Origin: Anodontia alba
Taxonomy: Eukaryota > Mollusca > Bivalvia > Lucinida > Lucinidae
DNA length: 64,000 nucleotides
Assembly (NCBI GenBank): GCA_964016985.1
Contig: OZ024823.1
Coordinates: 68,365,925-68,429,924 of the forward strand
Direction of reading: 5' to 3'
The notes under the pieces are model-generated. The model ran no database searches. It was not told where the DNA came from and worked only from the letters and a program-made list of their open reading frames with translations. How positions within the stretch are numbered: the stretch's first letter is position 1; each line of letters begins with the position of its first letter. The translations under genes and the position numbers were made by a program. Shown here one piece after another: positions 11,174 to 22,475 of this stretch.

Positions 11174-12377
11174 AACTTTGTCATTTTGTAGGGACAAGCG
11201 TATAGTTAGGGAGCATAGTGTTTTACAAACATATTTCTGTTTTCTTATTTCGTAATGTAATGTTGACATTATGTCTTTGTGTTTCATTAGATGTATTTTA
11301 AAATAAGTCTTGTACAAGTTAGGAGCTATATTTTTGTGAAATACCAAGAGAATAGAATTTTTTCCCAAAGCAACAATATTTATGGAGCCCTAGGTAATCT
11401 AAATGTACGCTATAGGTACACAATTATACATGGTTAATTAGTATATGTATATAGGGTGTATCAAATGTAATGCCCAGACAATGCATATATGTTGAAATGT
11501 ATATGTACAAATAAAACTGCAAACAGACCAGAAGTTAATTTTTGCTACATAATTTGCTGGTAAAGAAAAGATATATCATTTATATAATGTTTATAACACC
11601 AGTGGATGCAGAAAATTTGAGTTTTTTTAGAACCCAAATTTCATATTTGTCACCCCTGTCTCTTTCTGACTTTTGTTTTCAATATGGTGACATGATCATG
11701 TAGGTAAATCTCTGTTTTTCAGCTGTGGCCAATATATTCTGCATCAATTATCTGTTCCAGTCTTAAGAATGGTTCAAATGTTAGAACTATATCAGGTCTG
11801 ATACAGTCCGAGGTCCTTTTCATTTTTTTAATCTGTTCTTTGCAACATTTAAGAATTTTATTGAACTTGGCAGCTTGCCTATATCAAAGTTCAATTTAAC
11901 AATACAGAATGGTAGTAAATGTATTATTGAAGTTCAAGTAAACTATATCGAATGGTAGTAAATATATTATTTGAGGCTCAAGAAATTGTTCTGAATGGTA
12001 GTAAATGTATTATTGAAGTTAAAGTAAACTATATTGAATGGTAGTAAATGTATTATTTGAAGGCAGCCTGTCTAACATGTTTCAAACAAACATTAAACAA
12101 TAATCAATTGTTAAAAATAGTTACATATAAAGTGCCTGAACATGTTAAAAATTGTTATATATACAGTGCCTGAACATTTTTGTCTGATTTATTTTTAACA
12201 GTTTTCAGAGAATTTGGATTACGAAGCACTAATTTGTTTCAGTATATTCATGTCTGCTTCAGTAAAAAGTATGAGAGCCAAGTTTTCCACTTGTCAGTCC
12301 AGTTTTTGATTAATTATGTGATCTACACTCATCAAACCTGGCATCCCTAAAATGGACTCAAGTGTGTGTTCTCATAT
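11174..12377. other. AT-rich sequence without a gene; small tandem repeats
   Basis: No coding sequence is recognised. 11905-12062 holds four diverged copies of 'gaatggtagtaaatgtattattgaa' at alternating spacing, and 12105-12178 has two copies of 'gttaaaaat..gtgcctgaacat'. The string 'gggtgtatcaaatgtaatgccc' at 11455 is reminiscent of a mariner-type end, but no partner end was found. Confidence 0.5.
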
Positions 12378-13646
12378 TTAGCTCACCTGGGTCCAAGGCT
12401 CCAGGGGAGCTAATAGGATGGTAGGCCATCCGCCGTCCATCCGTTGTCTGTCTGTCCGTCTATCCATCAGCACCTTTGGCCAGTTATATCTCCACAGTCT
12501 GCAGGCTGATCTCAATCATTTCTTATCTGTAGCATGCTTGGTGGGTCATCAATGATATAAGCTTTTCATGGCAACCACAAGGTCCCATAGACTTATAATG
12601 AGAAAATGCTTGTCATCAGCATTTGATCTTCCTGAAACTTGCATATAAAGTGGACATGGATGAAATCTCTGATGAGTTCGAAAACTACGTTCCTTTATTG
12701 CTGGAAATTATTAAAGCCTCTGTTTGACTTTGTCATCAGCATATCTTATTCAGTTTTTATCTGATCTCCTAAAAATTGCAGAGAAGGAGGACATGAATGA
12801 AATCTCGGATGAGTTTGAAATCTGACTAGATTGAATCATTAATCTTGGTGTTACATCCCCTTGATTGCTGAAAACAGCCTCTGTTTGACTTTGTCATCAG
12901 CATAAATCAGTCAGTTTTGATCAGATCTTCCTGAAACTTGCAAATACATTGGACATGGATGACATCTCAGATGAGTTCAAAACCTGGCCAGATTGGATCA
13001 TTAATCTGAGAGTTACATCCCCTTGATTGATGAAAAAAAAACTCTCTTTGTCATCAGCCTCACTTGTTCAGTTTTGTTCTGATCTTCCTGAAACTTGCAG
13101 ATAAGGTAGACATGGATGAAATCTTGAATGAGTTTAAAACCTGGCCAGATTGGATCATTGATTGTTAAAAAAGCCTCTGTTTGGTTTTGTCATCAGCATA
13201 ACTCAATCAGTTTTGATCAGATCTTCCTGAAACTTGCAGATAAATTGGACATGGATGAAATCTCGGATTAGATCAAAAACTGGCCAGACAGGATCATTAA
13301 TCTTGTAGTTATGTCCCCTTGATTGCTGAAAAACCCTCTGTTTCACTTTCCATTAGCATAACATGTTCAGTTTTGATTGGATCGTCCTGAAACTTGCCGA
13401 TAAGATGGACATGGATTAAATCTTGGATTAGTTCAAAACCTGGCCAGATTAGATCATTTATCTTAGTTACATCCCCTTGATTGTTGAAAAAGCCTATATT
13501 TGACTTTATCATCAGCATAACTCATTCAGTTTTATTGAATCATCCTGAAACTTGCAGATAAGGTGGACATGGATGAAGTCTTGGATGAATTCGAAAAGTG
13601 TCCAGATCAGATTATTTTAGAGTTACTTCCCCTTGATTGCTGACTT
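12378..13646 (+). mobile_element. Pearl/HINE-like element (AGCTCACCTGGGTCC type), 3' part displaced or lost
   Basis: The 5' hairpin AGCTCACCTGGGTCCAAGG..CCAGGGGAGCT is followed by 'ccgtccatccgttgtctgtctgtccgtc'. About seven monomers of roughly 155 bp follow ('gatcttcctgaaacttgcagata', 'gttacatccccttgattgctg', 'tttgtcatcagcat'). Another element starts at 13647, so the 3' end is cut off or lies downstream unrecognised. Confidence 0.6.
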
Positions 13647-13859
13647 TTTTAGCTCACCTGAGCCGAAGGCTCACAAGGTGAACTTATAGTATAGCAAGGC
13701 TCCCTTGTGCATCCCTGCCTGCACCTGTGCATCCACACTTTGGGACAAGAATATCTCCAAGGCCAGTTGGCCTATCTTGATCAAATTTTACAGTTACCAT
13801 CATTTGGGTGGGTGATTGGCTGTATTAGGTTATGGTGCAGATCTGGTCAGAACTTCAGT

Positions 13860-15653
13860 TTGCACATCAAACAAAATGTCCCATAGACATATAATGGGGA
13901 AAATTTTGTCCAGACTATAGCGACTTCATTTTTTGATCAAATCTTCATCAAACTTGCAGATAACAAGGACAGGCGTAAAATCTGGGACAAGTTTGATTTT
14001 GGCCCAGTTTCAACTATTTGCATGAGAGTTACCCATCCTTCAGTGCCTTAGACTTAGGAAAATGTTTTCCGGAATAGCGATTTCAGTTTTCATCGAATAT
14101 TCATCAGACTTGCAGGTAATGAGAACAGCCCTGAACTCTTGGATGAGTGATTTTGGGGCAGATGGGACTATTCACTTGCCCTTTAGTCTCCCATAGACAT
14201 ATAATGGGGAAAATCTTGTCTGGATGACAGTGACTTCATTTTTTAATGAATCTTTATCAAACTTGCAGATAATGAGGACTGGTATTAAATCGCAGACAAG
14301 TTTGATTTTGGCCAACTTTAAACTATTGGCGTGAGAGTTACCCACCCTTGAGGTCCTCATAAATTTTGGAAAATGTTGTCTGGACGATAGGAATTTCTTC
14401 TTTGGTCAAATCTTCATCAGACTTGCTCCTAACTTGTACAGGACAGCCATAAAATCTTGGACAAGTTCAATTTTGGGGCAGATCTGACTATGCACATGAG
14501 AGTCACTTGCCCTATAGTCTCCCATAGACATATAATGGGGAATTTGTTATCAGGACCAGAGCCACTTCATTTTTTATCGGATATTCATCAAACTTGCAGA
14601 TAACAAGGACAGGTATTAATCTCAGACAAGTTTGATTTTGGCCCACTTTAGACTATTGGCATGAGAGTTACCCACCCTCATAAATTTTGGAAAATGTTGT
14701 CCGGACGATAGCCATTTCTTCTTTGGTCAAGTCTTCATTAAACTTGCAGGCAACGAGGAAAGCCTTAAAATCCTGGACGAGTTTGATTTTGGGGCAGATA
14801 AGACTGTTCATATCAGAGTTACTTGCCCTTTAATCTCCCATAAGCAGGTTATGGGGAAAATGTTGTTCAGACAATAGCAACGTCATTTTTTATGGAATCT
14901 TCATTAAAAGTGCAGCTAACGAGCACAGGCATAAAATCTCAGACAAAATTGATTTTAGTCCACTTTTGACAATTGGCATGAGAGTTACCCACCCTTGAGG
15001 GCCCCATAGATTTTGGATAATGTTGTCCGGGTGATAGCAATTTCAGTTTTGGTCGAATCTTCATCAGACTTGCAGGTAATGAGGACAGCCATAAAATCTT
15101 GGACTAGTTAGGTTTTGGAGTAGATGGGACTATTCACATGAGAGTTACTTGCCCTTTAGTCTTCCATAGATATATAATGGGAAAAATGTTGTTCTGATGA
15201 TAGCGACTGCATTTTTGATCATATCTTCATCAAACTTGCAGATAACAAGGACAGGCTTAAAGTCTTGGACGTTTGATTTTGGCTGACTTTCAACTATTGG
15301 CATGAGAGTTACCCACTCTTGAGGGCCTCGTAGACTCAGGAAAATGTTGTCTGGACGATAGCCATTTCATTTTTGATCGAATCTTCATCAGATTGCAGAT
15401 TATGAGTACAGCCATAAAATCTTGTATGAGTTCGATTTTGGGGCAGCTGGGACTAGTCACATGAAAATTACTTGCCCTTTAGTCTCCCATAGATACATGT
15501 ATGTATATAATGGGGAAAATGTTGTCAGGAAGACAGCGACTTCATTTTGTATCGAATCTTCTTCAAACTTGCAGATAACGAGGACAGGCATAAAATCTTG
15601 GACAAGTTTGATTTTGGCCAACTTTCGACTGTTAACATGAGAGTTACCCACCC
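13860..15653 (+). repeat. Tandem array with dimeric (about 325 bp) higher-order unit
   Basis: 'atagacatataatgggg' recurs at about 13890, 14192, 14521, 15165 and 15485, roughly every 310-330 bp. Between these is a half-unit with 'catcagacttgcaggtaatgaggacagcc'. The two half-units share 'gagttac' and 'gatttt' boxes but differ elsewhere, so the amplified unit is a dimer. The open frames at 14172 (minus) and 15422 are array readings. Confidence 0.7.
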
Positions 15654-15889
15654 TTGAGGGCCTCATAGTCCAGCTGAGATTGGCTTACAGTTGGGCAAGG
15701 CCTGCTATCTTTGCAGCAAGTAAGGGTAGAGGGGGAATGCTTTTATTTCTTCTGTTTCTTCACTTTCATTATGCCCCCAACTTCAAAGAAGTTGGAGGGG
15801 CATATTGCTTCTGGGTTGTTCATCCGTCCGTCCGTCCTTCCGTCCGTCCGTCCGTCCGTTCGTCACGCTTTTTGATGCATAGCATAACT

Positions 15890-17345
15890 TTAAAACCGTG
15901 AATGCTACTGTTTTGAAATTTCATATATGGATTCCTCATGAAAAAATAGCTGACACGTATTTTTTTTTCTTGACAGGATTATGCCCCTTTTCTGAGTTAT
16001 GGCCCTTTGAAAAAATATGGATGCAATCTTGTCAGCAAAATATCTCAAAAACTATTAAAGCTAGAGCCTTGAAACTTGATGAATAGACTGGTAGTGATGA
16101 GTAGACAACCTGATTAACTTTTGAAGAAATTTTGAAAAATACTTCTTGAGTTATGGCCCTTTGTAATTTTGGGCAATTTTACCTTGTCAGCAAAATATCT
16201 CAAAAACTGTTAGAGCTAGAGCCTTGAAACTTAGTAAATGGATTTGTAGTGATGAGTAGATGACCTGATTAACTTTTGAAGAAATTCTGAAAAATACTTC
16301 ATGAGTTATGGCCCTTTGTAATTTTGGGCATTTTTATCTTGTCAGCAAAATATCTCAAAAACCGTTGGAGCTAGAGCCTTGAAACTTAATGAATAGACTG
16401 GTAGTGATGAGTAGACAACCTGATTAACTTTTGAAGAAATTTTGAAAAATGCCTTTTGAGTTATGGCCCTTTGTAATTTTGGGCATTTTTACCTTGTCAG
16501 CAAAATATCTCAAAAACTGTTAGAGCTTGAGCCTTGAAACTTAGTAAATGGATTTGTAGTGATGTGTAGATGACCTGTTTAACTTTTGAAGAAATTCTGA
16601 AAAACACTTCATGAGTTATGGCCCTTTGTAATTTAGGGCATTTTTAACTTGTCAGCAAAATATCTAAAAAACTATTGAAGCTAGAGCCTTGAAACTTGAT
16701 GAATAGACTGGTAGTGATGAGTAGACAACCTGATAAACTTTTGAAGAAATTTTAAAATATACTTCTTGAGTGATGCCCCTTTGTAATTTTAGGCATTTTT
16801 ATCTTGTCAGCAAAATATCTCAAAAACTGTTAGAGCTAGAGCCTTGAAACTTAGTAAATGGATTTGTAGTGACGAGTAGATGACCTGATTAATTTTTGAA
16901 GAAATTCTGAAAAATACTTCATGAGTTATGGCCCTTTGTAATTTTGGGTAATTTTACCTTGTCAGCAAAATATCTCAAAAACTGTTGGAACTAGAGCCTT
17001 GACACTTGATGAATAGACTGGTAGTGATGAGTAGACAACCTGATTAACTTTTGAAGAAATTTTGAAATATACTTCTTGAGTTATGCCCCTTTGTTATTTT
17101 GGGCATTTTTATCTTGTCAGCAAAATATCTCAAAAACTATTAGAGCTAGAGACTTGAAACTTGGTGAATTGATTGGTAATGATGAGTAGATGACCTGATT
17201 AATTTTTTTATAAATTCTGAAAAATATTTCATAAGTAATGGCCCTTTGTAAATTTGGGCATGTTTCCCTTGTGAACAAAATATCTCAAAAACTATTGAAG
17301 CTGGAGCCTTGAAACTTGATGAATAGATTGGTAGCGATGAGCAGA
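15890..17345 (+). repeat. Tandem array, about 155 bp monomers in alternating A/B order
   Basis: Each monomer has 'gttatggccctttgtaattttggg', 'cagcaaaatatctcaaaaact' and 'gccttgaaactt'. Monomers alternate: 'agactggtagtgatgagtagacaacc' (about 16086, 16395, 16706, 17013) and 'ggatttgtagtgatgagtagatgacc' (about 16243, 16551, 16859). The amplified unit is therefore a dimer of about 310 bp. Confidence 0.8.
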
Positions 17346-17351
17346 TGACCT

Positions 17352-18290
17352 GATTATGCCCCCAGTTTCGAATGAAATTGATGGGGCATATTATTTTGCC
17401 TTCATTTGTCCATCCGACTGTTTGTCCGTTCATCAAGCTTTTTTTGTGCATGCCATATCTTAAGAACCCTGCACGCTAGGGTTTTGAAATTTTATATTTG
17501 GGTTCCCAAATGAAAAAATAGCCGACCCGTATTTTGTTTCTTGTCTAGCATGTTTATTTAAAGTTATGCCCCTTTGAAAAAAATCAGAATTAAATCTTGT
17601 GAGCAAGATATCTTGAAAAGTATTTAAGCTGGGTTCTTGAAATTCGATACAGTGAGTGGGAATGATGTGTACATTACCCGATTATATTTTGAGAGAATTC
17701 CATGAAAATATTGATAAAGTTACGGCCCTTTGCAGTTATGCTCATTTTGACCTTGTCAGCAAGATTTCTCGAAAAGCACTTAAGCTAGGGTCTTGAAATA
17801 TTATATGCTGATTGGGGATGATGTGGAGATTACCTGGTTTGTTTTTTACGGAATTCCATGAAAAATTGATGTAGTTATGGCCCTTTGTAGTTCTAGGCAT
17901 TTTGACTTTTTCAGCAAGATATCTCAAAAAGTATTTAAGCTAGAGCCATGATATTTGGTATACTGATTGGGATTGAGGAGGAGATCACCTGAATAAATTT
18001 TGAACCAATTAAATGAAATGTTGGAGTTATGGCCCTTCGCAATTTCGGGCCATTTAATGTCGTTGCTTTATTGTGTATAGCATAAGTTTAGAACCATGTA
18101 TGCTAATGTTTTGAAATTTCATGTTTTGATTCCTCATGAAAAAATAGGTGATCCGTATTTTTTTCTTATCCCAATCATCTCCTATTTTAGAGTTATTTCC
18201 CTTTGATAAAATAACATTGAAATCATATATTTGTACTGTTGTTACCGTCATGGCTAAGCAGTGTTGGAGTCAAACAGTGTTAGAGTCAGG
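17352..18290 (+). mobile_element. Nested pearl/HINE-like 5' end and array (TATGCCCCCAG family)
   Basis: A second 5' hairpin, ATGCCCCCAGTTTCGAATG..GATGGGGCATATT, occurs inside the previous array and is followed by tccg-like repeats. A diverged array follows, with 'gttatggccctttg' and 'agcaagatatctcaaaaagtatttaagct'. It shares the 3' end at 18330. Either this element inserted near the 3' end of the outer one, or two elements recombined. Confidence 0.5.
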
Positions 18291-19159
18291 CAGTTGGGGG
18301 CATAGTGTTTTACAAACACCAGCTCTAGTTTATTTTCCTCTTTCTCCCCTGTCCCTCTCTTTCATCTCCTCTACTATCTCTTCATACAAAATGACCCACA
18401 AGGGTTGATGTGTAGTTAAACTCCAACACAATCAATCAGTTGAGGGCCTCATAGACTTAGGAAAATGTTGTTGGGAGGATAGCGATTTCATTTTTGATCA
18501 AATCTTCATCAGACTTGCAGGTAATGAGGACAGCTAAAATCTTGAATGAGTTCGATTTTGGGGCAGGTCAGACTATCCACATGAGAGTTACTTGCCATTC
18601 AGTCTCCGTTAGACATATAATGGGGAAAATGTTGTCTGTATGATAGCGACTTCATTTTTGATTGGATCTTCATCAAACTTGCAGTTAACGGGGACAGACA
18701 TAAAATCCTGGACGTTGGATTTTAGCACTGTTTGGCTTGATAGTTACCCTCCCCTGAGTGCCCATATACTCCAAAAATGTTGTGTTGATGATAGCAACTT
18801 CATTTTAATGGGAAAATTGTGTCTCCATGCTAGCACGTTCATTTTTGATCGAATCATCATCAAAGTTGCTGATAATCAGGACAGGCATAAAAGCTCATGC
18901 AAGTTTGATTTTGGGCCTCTAGTTTCCATGGCCCAACTTACTCTCCTCAGGTGTCTTAGACGACATTTATTTCCAATATATAAGGGACATTTGAAAAAAC
19001 TTCAAACAAAGAATGTGTTTGTGTTAACTATGTATGCATTGGATGAAATCTATGGCAAAAATTTGTAATGGTTGCTTGGAGTTTTGAATTATATTCATAC
19101 TTTAAGCTACAACAGTTACTCAGGTGAGCCATAGTTTCCCTCTTGGGCTGCTTGTTCTG

Positions 19160-19922
19160 TTTAGATCAGTTTCTCAGTGACTATTAGTCCTACAACAGTG
19201 ATACTTTTAACTGGCATACCCCTTAGCATGACTTCTTGAACGCAGTCATTCATATTTGACCTTGGCCTATATTTTATGGTCCACTGACTTTGTTAAGTTT
19301 TTGCATTAAGGTCAGTTTCTCAGTAACTATTGCAGGGGTGGTTGAATGAGGCAAAGGTGTCGTGTATCTTACGTCACCGAGACATCCAACTGATATTGGC
19401 TTATAGTTGGGCAAGGCCTGCTATCCTTGCAGCAGGTAAGGGTTGAGGGGGAATGTTTATATTTCTTCTGTTTATTCACTTTCATTCATTTTCCTCTTTC
19501 TCCCCTGTCCCTTTCTTTCATCTCCTGTACTATTTTTTCTATCTCTCTTCATCCTTTGTCTGGGAGACGACACAAAATGACCCACAAGTGTTGATGTGTT
19601 GTTAAACCCCAACACAATCAATCAGTCAGTAACTATTGGTTCCTCAGGTGAGCAATACTTGCTCTGTTTAGGTCAGTTTCTCAGTATCTATTGGTTCTAC
19701 AGCAGTGATACTTGGCACATACATCTATCTTAGCATGACCTTTTTAGTGCAGTCATCCATATTTGACCTTGACGTATATTTCACGGTCCTTAGGCATGGG
19801 ACATTGTCGTAGTTGTTCATGTAGTCATCATAAATCTTGGTCAGAATGATGATTTCTAGGTCAGATTCTCTAAGTTTTATGGTACTCAGGTAATCAGTAA
19901 AGGGCCATCCTGGCCCATTTGT
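19160..19922 (+). mobile_element. Pearl/HINE-like array remnant with 3' end
   Basis: Two to three diverged monomers ('gtcagtttctcagtaactattgg', 'cagtgatacttt..cttagcatgac', 'catatttgaccttg') lead to AGGTAATCAG and the hairpin GGGCCATCCTGGCCC followed by ATTTGT. That resembles the 3' end at 33909 (GGGCCATCTTGGCCCTCTTGT). No matching 5' end is assigned. Confidence 0.5.
19333..19625 (+). mobile_element. SINE-like element (family B), full-length copy
   Basis: This 293 bp element is flanked by TCAGTAACTATTG (19320-19332 and 19626-19638), an exact 13 bp target duplication. It starts CAGGGGTGGTTGAATGAGG, contains a pyrimidine-rich middle and ends 'gttgttaaaccccaacacaatcaatcag', a short AATC-repeat tail. 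No clear B box was found, so the promoter class is undetermined. Length, tail and duplications support a LINE-mobilised short element. Confidence 0.8.
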
Positions 19923-19979
19923 GTCATAATTTTACTAATAATAAGAACTTGTAATAGTTCGACAATAATTTAAAGTTAA

Positions 19980-20500
19980 AGAGGAACACAGCCTTAAAAT
20001 GTATCATGCTTTAAAGTAAAGACCTTTATAAACAATGAATTTTGACACAAAATTGATCGAAATTGGTGGAAAATTAGGTAAGTTATAGATAATTGAATAT
20101 TTTAACATTGTTTGAATGGGCGCCACCATTTTGAATATTTAATGAGGTTTCATAAAAATTAAAATTTGTTTCATAAAGGTAGTTATTCTCATAAAGTTTG
20201 TTTATTTTTGGGGAAATGATTGCTTGTCACTAGAGTTAAAAGATTATAAAAAAAAAAAAAAAAACTGTAGCAAAACTATTCTTAAAAAGCCTTTATAATT
20301 TACTTTTGCATATTTAATTTGGGCTGTGTGACGTCACAAAGCCATCAATATGGCGGCATCAATGACAGCCATTTTAAATACATTCAAACCTCCATAACTT
20401 CCTTATTTCTAGGTCGATTTTGAAAACTCTTGCATCAAAATAAATGGCTTGTTAAGCACTTTACTCAAAGATATACTTGCAATTTGTGTTGTGTTCCCCT
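19980..20500. mobile_element. TTAA-flanked MITE, copy 1
   Basis: It is bounded by TTAA at 19976-19979 and 20501-20504, with inverted ends AGAGGAACACA and TTGTGTTCCCCT. The 521 bp interior matches the reverse complement of the copy at 29235-29744. Shared strings include 'ggaaatgattgcttgtcactag' and, in inverse, 'gccatttattttgatgcaa'. TTAA duplication is the hallmark of piggyBac-type elements. No transposase is present. Confidence 0.75.
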
Positions 20501-20697
20501 TTAATGAGCAGTTTTGAGAAAAAAAAGAGGATCACAGACATTTCACACTTGTCTCTTTCAGTTACCCAGAAATACCTGAAATGACTGATGCCCTGTCTCC
20601 TAACAATCACTTACAGAAGACTATGAGATTATATGAGGGTGAACTTATAGGACCAGAATCCATACTCCTGAATGGAGGCAGGTTTTTATTTCTCAGT

Positions 20698-21095
20698 ATT
20701 TAGCTCACATATAAGTAAGTACAGGAAGAGATAATGCATATTCGTAGTACACACAAAAATCTTATGATAATGCCATGGAAGGGTTTAGAAGTAATCAGAT
20801 CCACCTTTGGTAGATTTAGTTTATACTTGACTTCTTGGTAACTATAATTGGTTCCAACTTTTCACCCTGTGGTAAAGTCACAGATTTAAATGTGATATAC
20901 TGATAGATAAGTACAATTTCAGACAAGCTTTCCTGTCTTATATCATTATTATTTTGAACAGATACAGAAAATTTATTTACATTCTTATATACAGTAATAT
21001 GGTAACATAAGCCATTAGAGCTTTTTCTTTGATTAACAGCCATCAACAAGCAATCATATCAAATAAATAAATAAATAAATAATGCACAAACTAAT
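20698..21095 (+). mobile_element. Pearl/HINE-like 5' fragment and (AAAT)n
   Basis: 'tttAGCTCACatataag..agtacaggaagag' matches the 5' region at 7641. About one monomer follows, ending in AT-rich sequence and (AAAT)n at 21059-21081. The 77-residue minus-strand open frame here has no recognisable motif. Confidence 0.45.
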
Positions 21096-21097
21096 TA

Positions 21098-22390
21098 TAC
21101 CCCCTCCCCTGCATACAAAGTATGGGGGTATACTGTTTTCAGCTTGTCAGTGATTTCCTTATTCCCACTTAATTACAGCCCATTGATGCAATTAGACCAA
21201 ATTTTGCATATGCATTGACTTTGACCAGATCTAGGTTGGGAATGTTATGCATCAATTTCGGCAAATATACAACACAGTTATGGCCCTTGGTTATTGTCAA
21301 AATTTCGTTTCCGCTCAATATCTTGTGAACAGATTGATGGAATTTAATTAAATTTGTATATGCATTGATTGACCTTAACCAGATCTAGGTTGGGATTGTT
21401 ACGTGTCAATTTTCGTAAATTTACAACAAAGTTATGGCCCTTGATTATTGTCAGAATTTCGTTTCCACTCAGTATCTTGAGAACGAATTGATGGAATTAG
21501 AACAAATTTTACATATGCATTGACGTTGACCAGATCTAGGTTAGGATTGTTACAAGTCAATTTTTGCAACTATGCAACACAGTTATGGCCCTAAGTTATT
21601 GTAAAAATTTCATTTCCGCTCAATATCTTATGAACAAATCAATCAAATTTGATCAAATTTTGAATCAATGAAATTTGATTAAATTTTGCATATGCATTGA
21701 CCTTAACAAAATCTAGTTTGGGATCAATTTTTGCTTAATTACAACGGAGTTATGAACTTTGATTATTGTCAGAATTTCGTTTCCGCTCAATATCTTGATA
21801 ACAAAATGATGCAATTAGACCAAATTTTGGGGATGCCTTGATGTTCACCAGATCTAGGTTTGGAATGTTATGCGTCAATTTTTGCAACTATACAACACAG
21901 TTATGACCCTTGGTTATTGTCAAAATTTTGTTTCCGCTCAGATTCTTGTAAACAAATCGATGGAATTTGATAAAATTTTGTATATGCCTAAGCCTTAACC
22001 AGTTCTAGTTTGGAATTGTTACATGTCAAGTTTTGTAAATTTACAAGGGAGTTATGGCCCATGATTGTCATCAGCATTTCGTTTCCGCTCAATATTTTGA
22101 GAACAAATTGATGGAATTAGACCAAATCTTGCATATGCATTGACGTTGACCAGCTCTATGTTAGGATTGTTACATGTCAATTTTCACACATATACAACAC
22201 AGTTATGGCCCTTGGTTATTGTCAATTTCATTTCTACTCAATATCTTGGGAACAAATTGATGAATTCGACTGAGTTTTGCATATGCATTGATTTTGACCA
22301 GATCTAGGTTTTCAGGTTGTCTGTCCATCTGTTACAATTTGGTTTCTGAGTGGGGCTTATCTAATAAGCACTGCTTATTGACATTTCTTG
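21098..22390 (+). mobile_element. Complete pearl/HINE-like element (ATACCCCC family)
   Basis: The 5' hairpin ATACCCCC..GCATACAAAGTAT..GGGGGTAT is followed by about seven 157 bp monomers: 'cgtttccgctcaatatcttgagaac', 'ttagaccaaattttgcatatgcattgac', 'gttatggcccttggttattgtcag'. The right end has TCTAATAAGCACTGCTTATTGACATTTCTTGTT: a hairpin AATAAGC/GCTTATT plus a CTTGTT terminus. No coding sequence. Confidence 0.65.
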
Positions 22391-22397
22391 TTTTATT

Positions 22398-22475
22398 TTG
22401 TAGAAGTGGCTGAGTGGTTAGGTCTTCCAACTTTGGATCTCAAGGCTGGAGGTGGAATTAAACTTATAACTGTAT
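22398..22475 (+). tRNA. tRNA-like SINE-head fragment (weak)
   Basis: 'agtggctgagtggttaggtcttccaactttgg' resembles the D-arm to anticodon-arm portion of Ser/Leu-type tRNA-derived SINE heads, with an A-box-like TGGCTGAGTGG. No B box follows. It is probably a short SINE relic. Confidence 0.25.

Larger units (their letters stand above)
15771..18330 (+). mobile_element. Complete pearl/HINE (Helentron-like) element (ATGCCCCCAAC family)
   Basis: The 5' end is a near-perfect hairpin, CCCCCAACTTC-aaa-GAAGTTGGAGGGG. A (TCCG)n tract lies at 15821-15860. The 3' end has GTTGGGGGCAT (exact inverse of the first bases), then the hairpin GTGTTT-tac-AAACAC, then CAGCTCTAGTT. It is inserted in a SINE whose uninterrupted sequence is known from 19333-19625, so both boundaries are firm to within 1-2 bp, with no target duplication. 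A second 5' end of the same family begins at 17352, so it is either composite or contains a nested fragment. Confidence 0.75.
15669..18439 (+). mobile_element. SINE-like element (family B), 5' truncated, split by a pearl-like insert
   Basis: It is flanked by the 15 bp duplication TTGAGGGCCTCATAG (15654-15668 and 18440-18454). The 5' part (15669-15770) and 3' part (18331-18439) align with the continuous copy at 19333-19625, and the tail ends 'caacacaatcaatcag'. It lacks about the first 55 bp of that copy, a 5' truncation typical of target-primed retrotransposition. The interruption between 'cactttcatt' and 'ttttcctctttc' is the element 15771-18330. Confidence 0.8.
13647..19160 (+). mobile_element. 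Pearl/HINE-like element (AGCTCACCTGAGCC type), split by a SINE
   Basis: It starts 'ttttttAGCTCACCTGAGCC' with hairpin partner GGCTCACAAGGTGAAC. The array (13860-15653 and 18440-18930) is built of alternating half-units that share 'catcaaacttgcagataac' or 'catcagacttgcaggtaatg', giving a repeat of about 325 bp. The 3' region near 19130 carries CTCAGGTGAGCC, the inverse of the 5' end, followed by '..gcttgtt'. A SINE-like element is inserted at 15669-18439 with a 15 bp target duplication, proving that both halves belong together. Confidence 0.6.

Noticed and set aside
11455..11490. Mariner-like terminal sequence 'gggtgtatcaaatgtaatgccc'
   Set aside because: No matching inverted end or transposase nearby, so it is too short to call.
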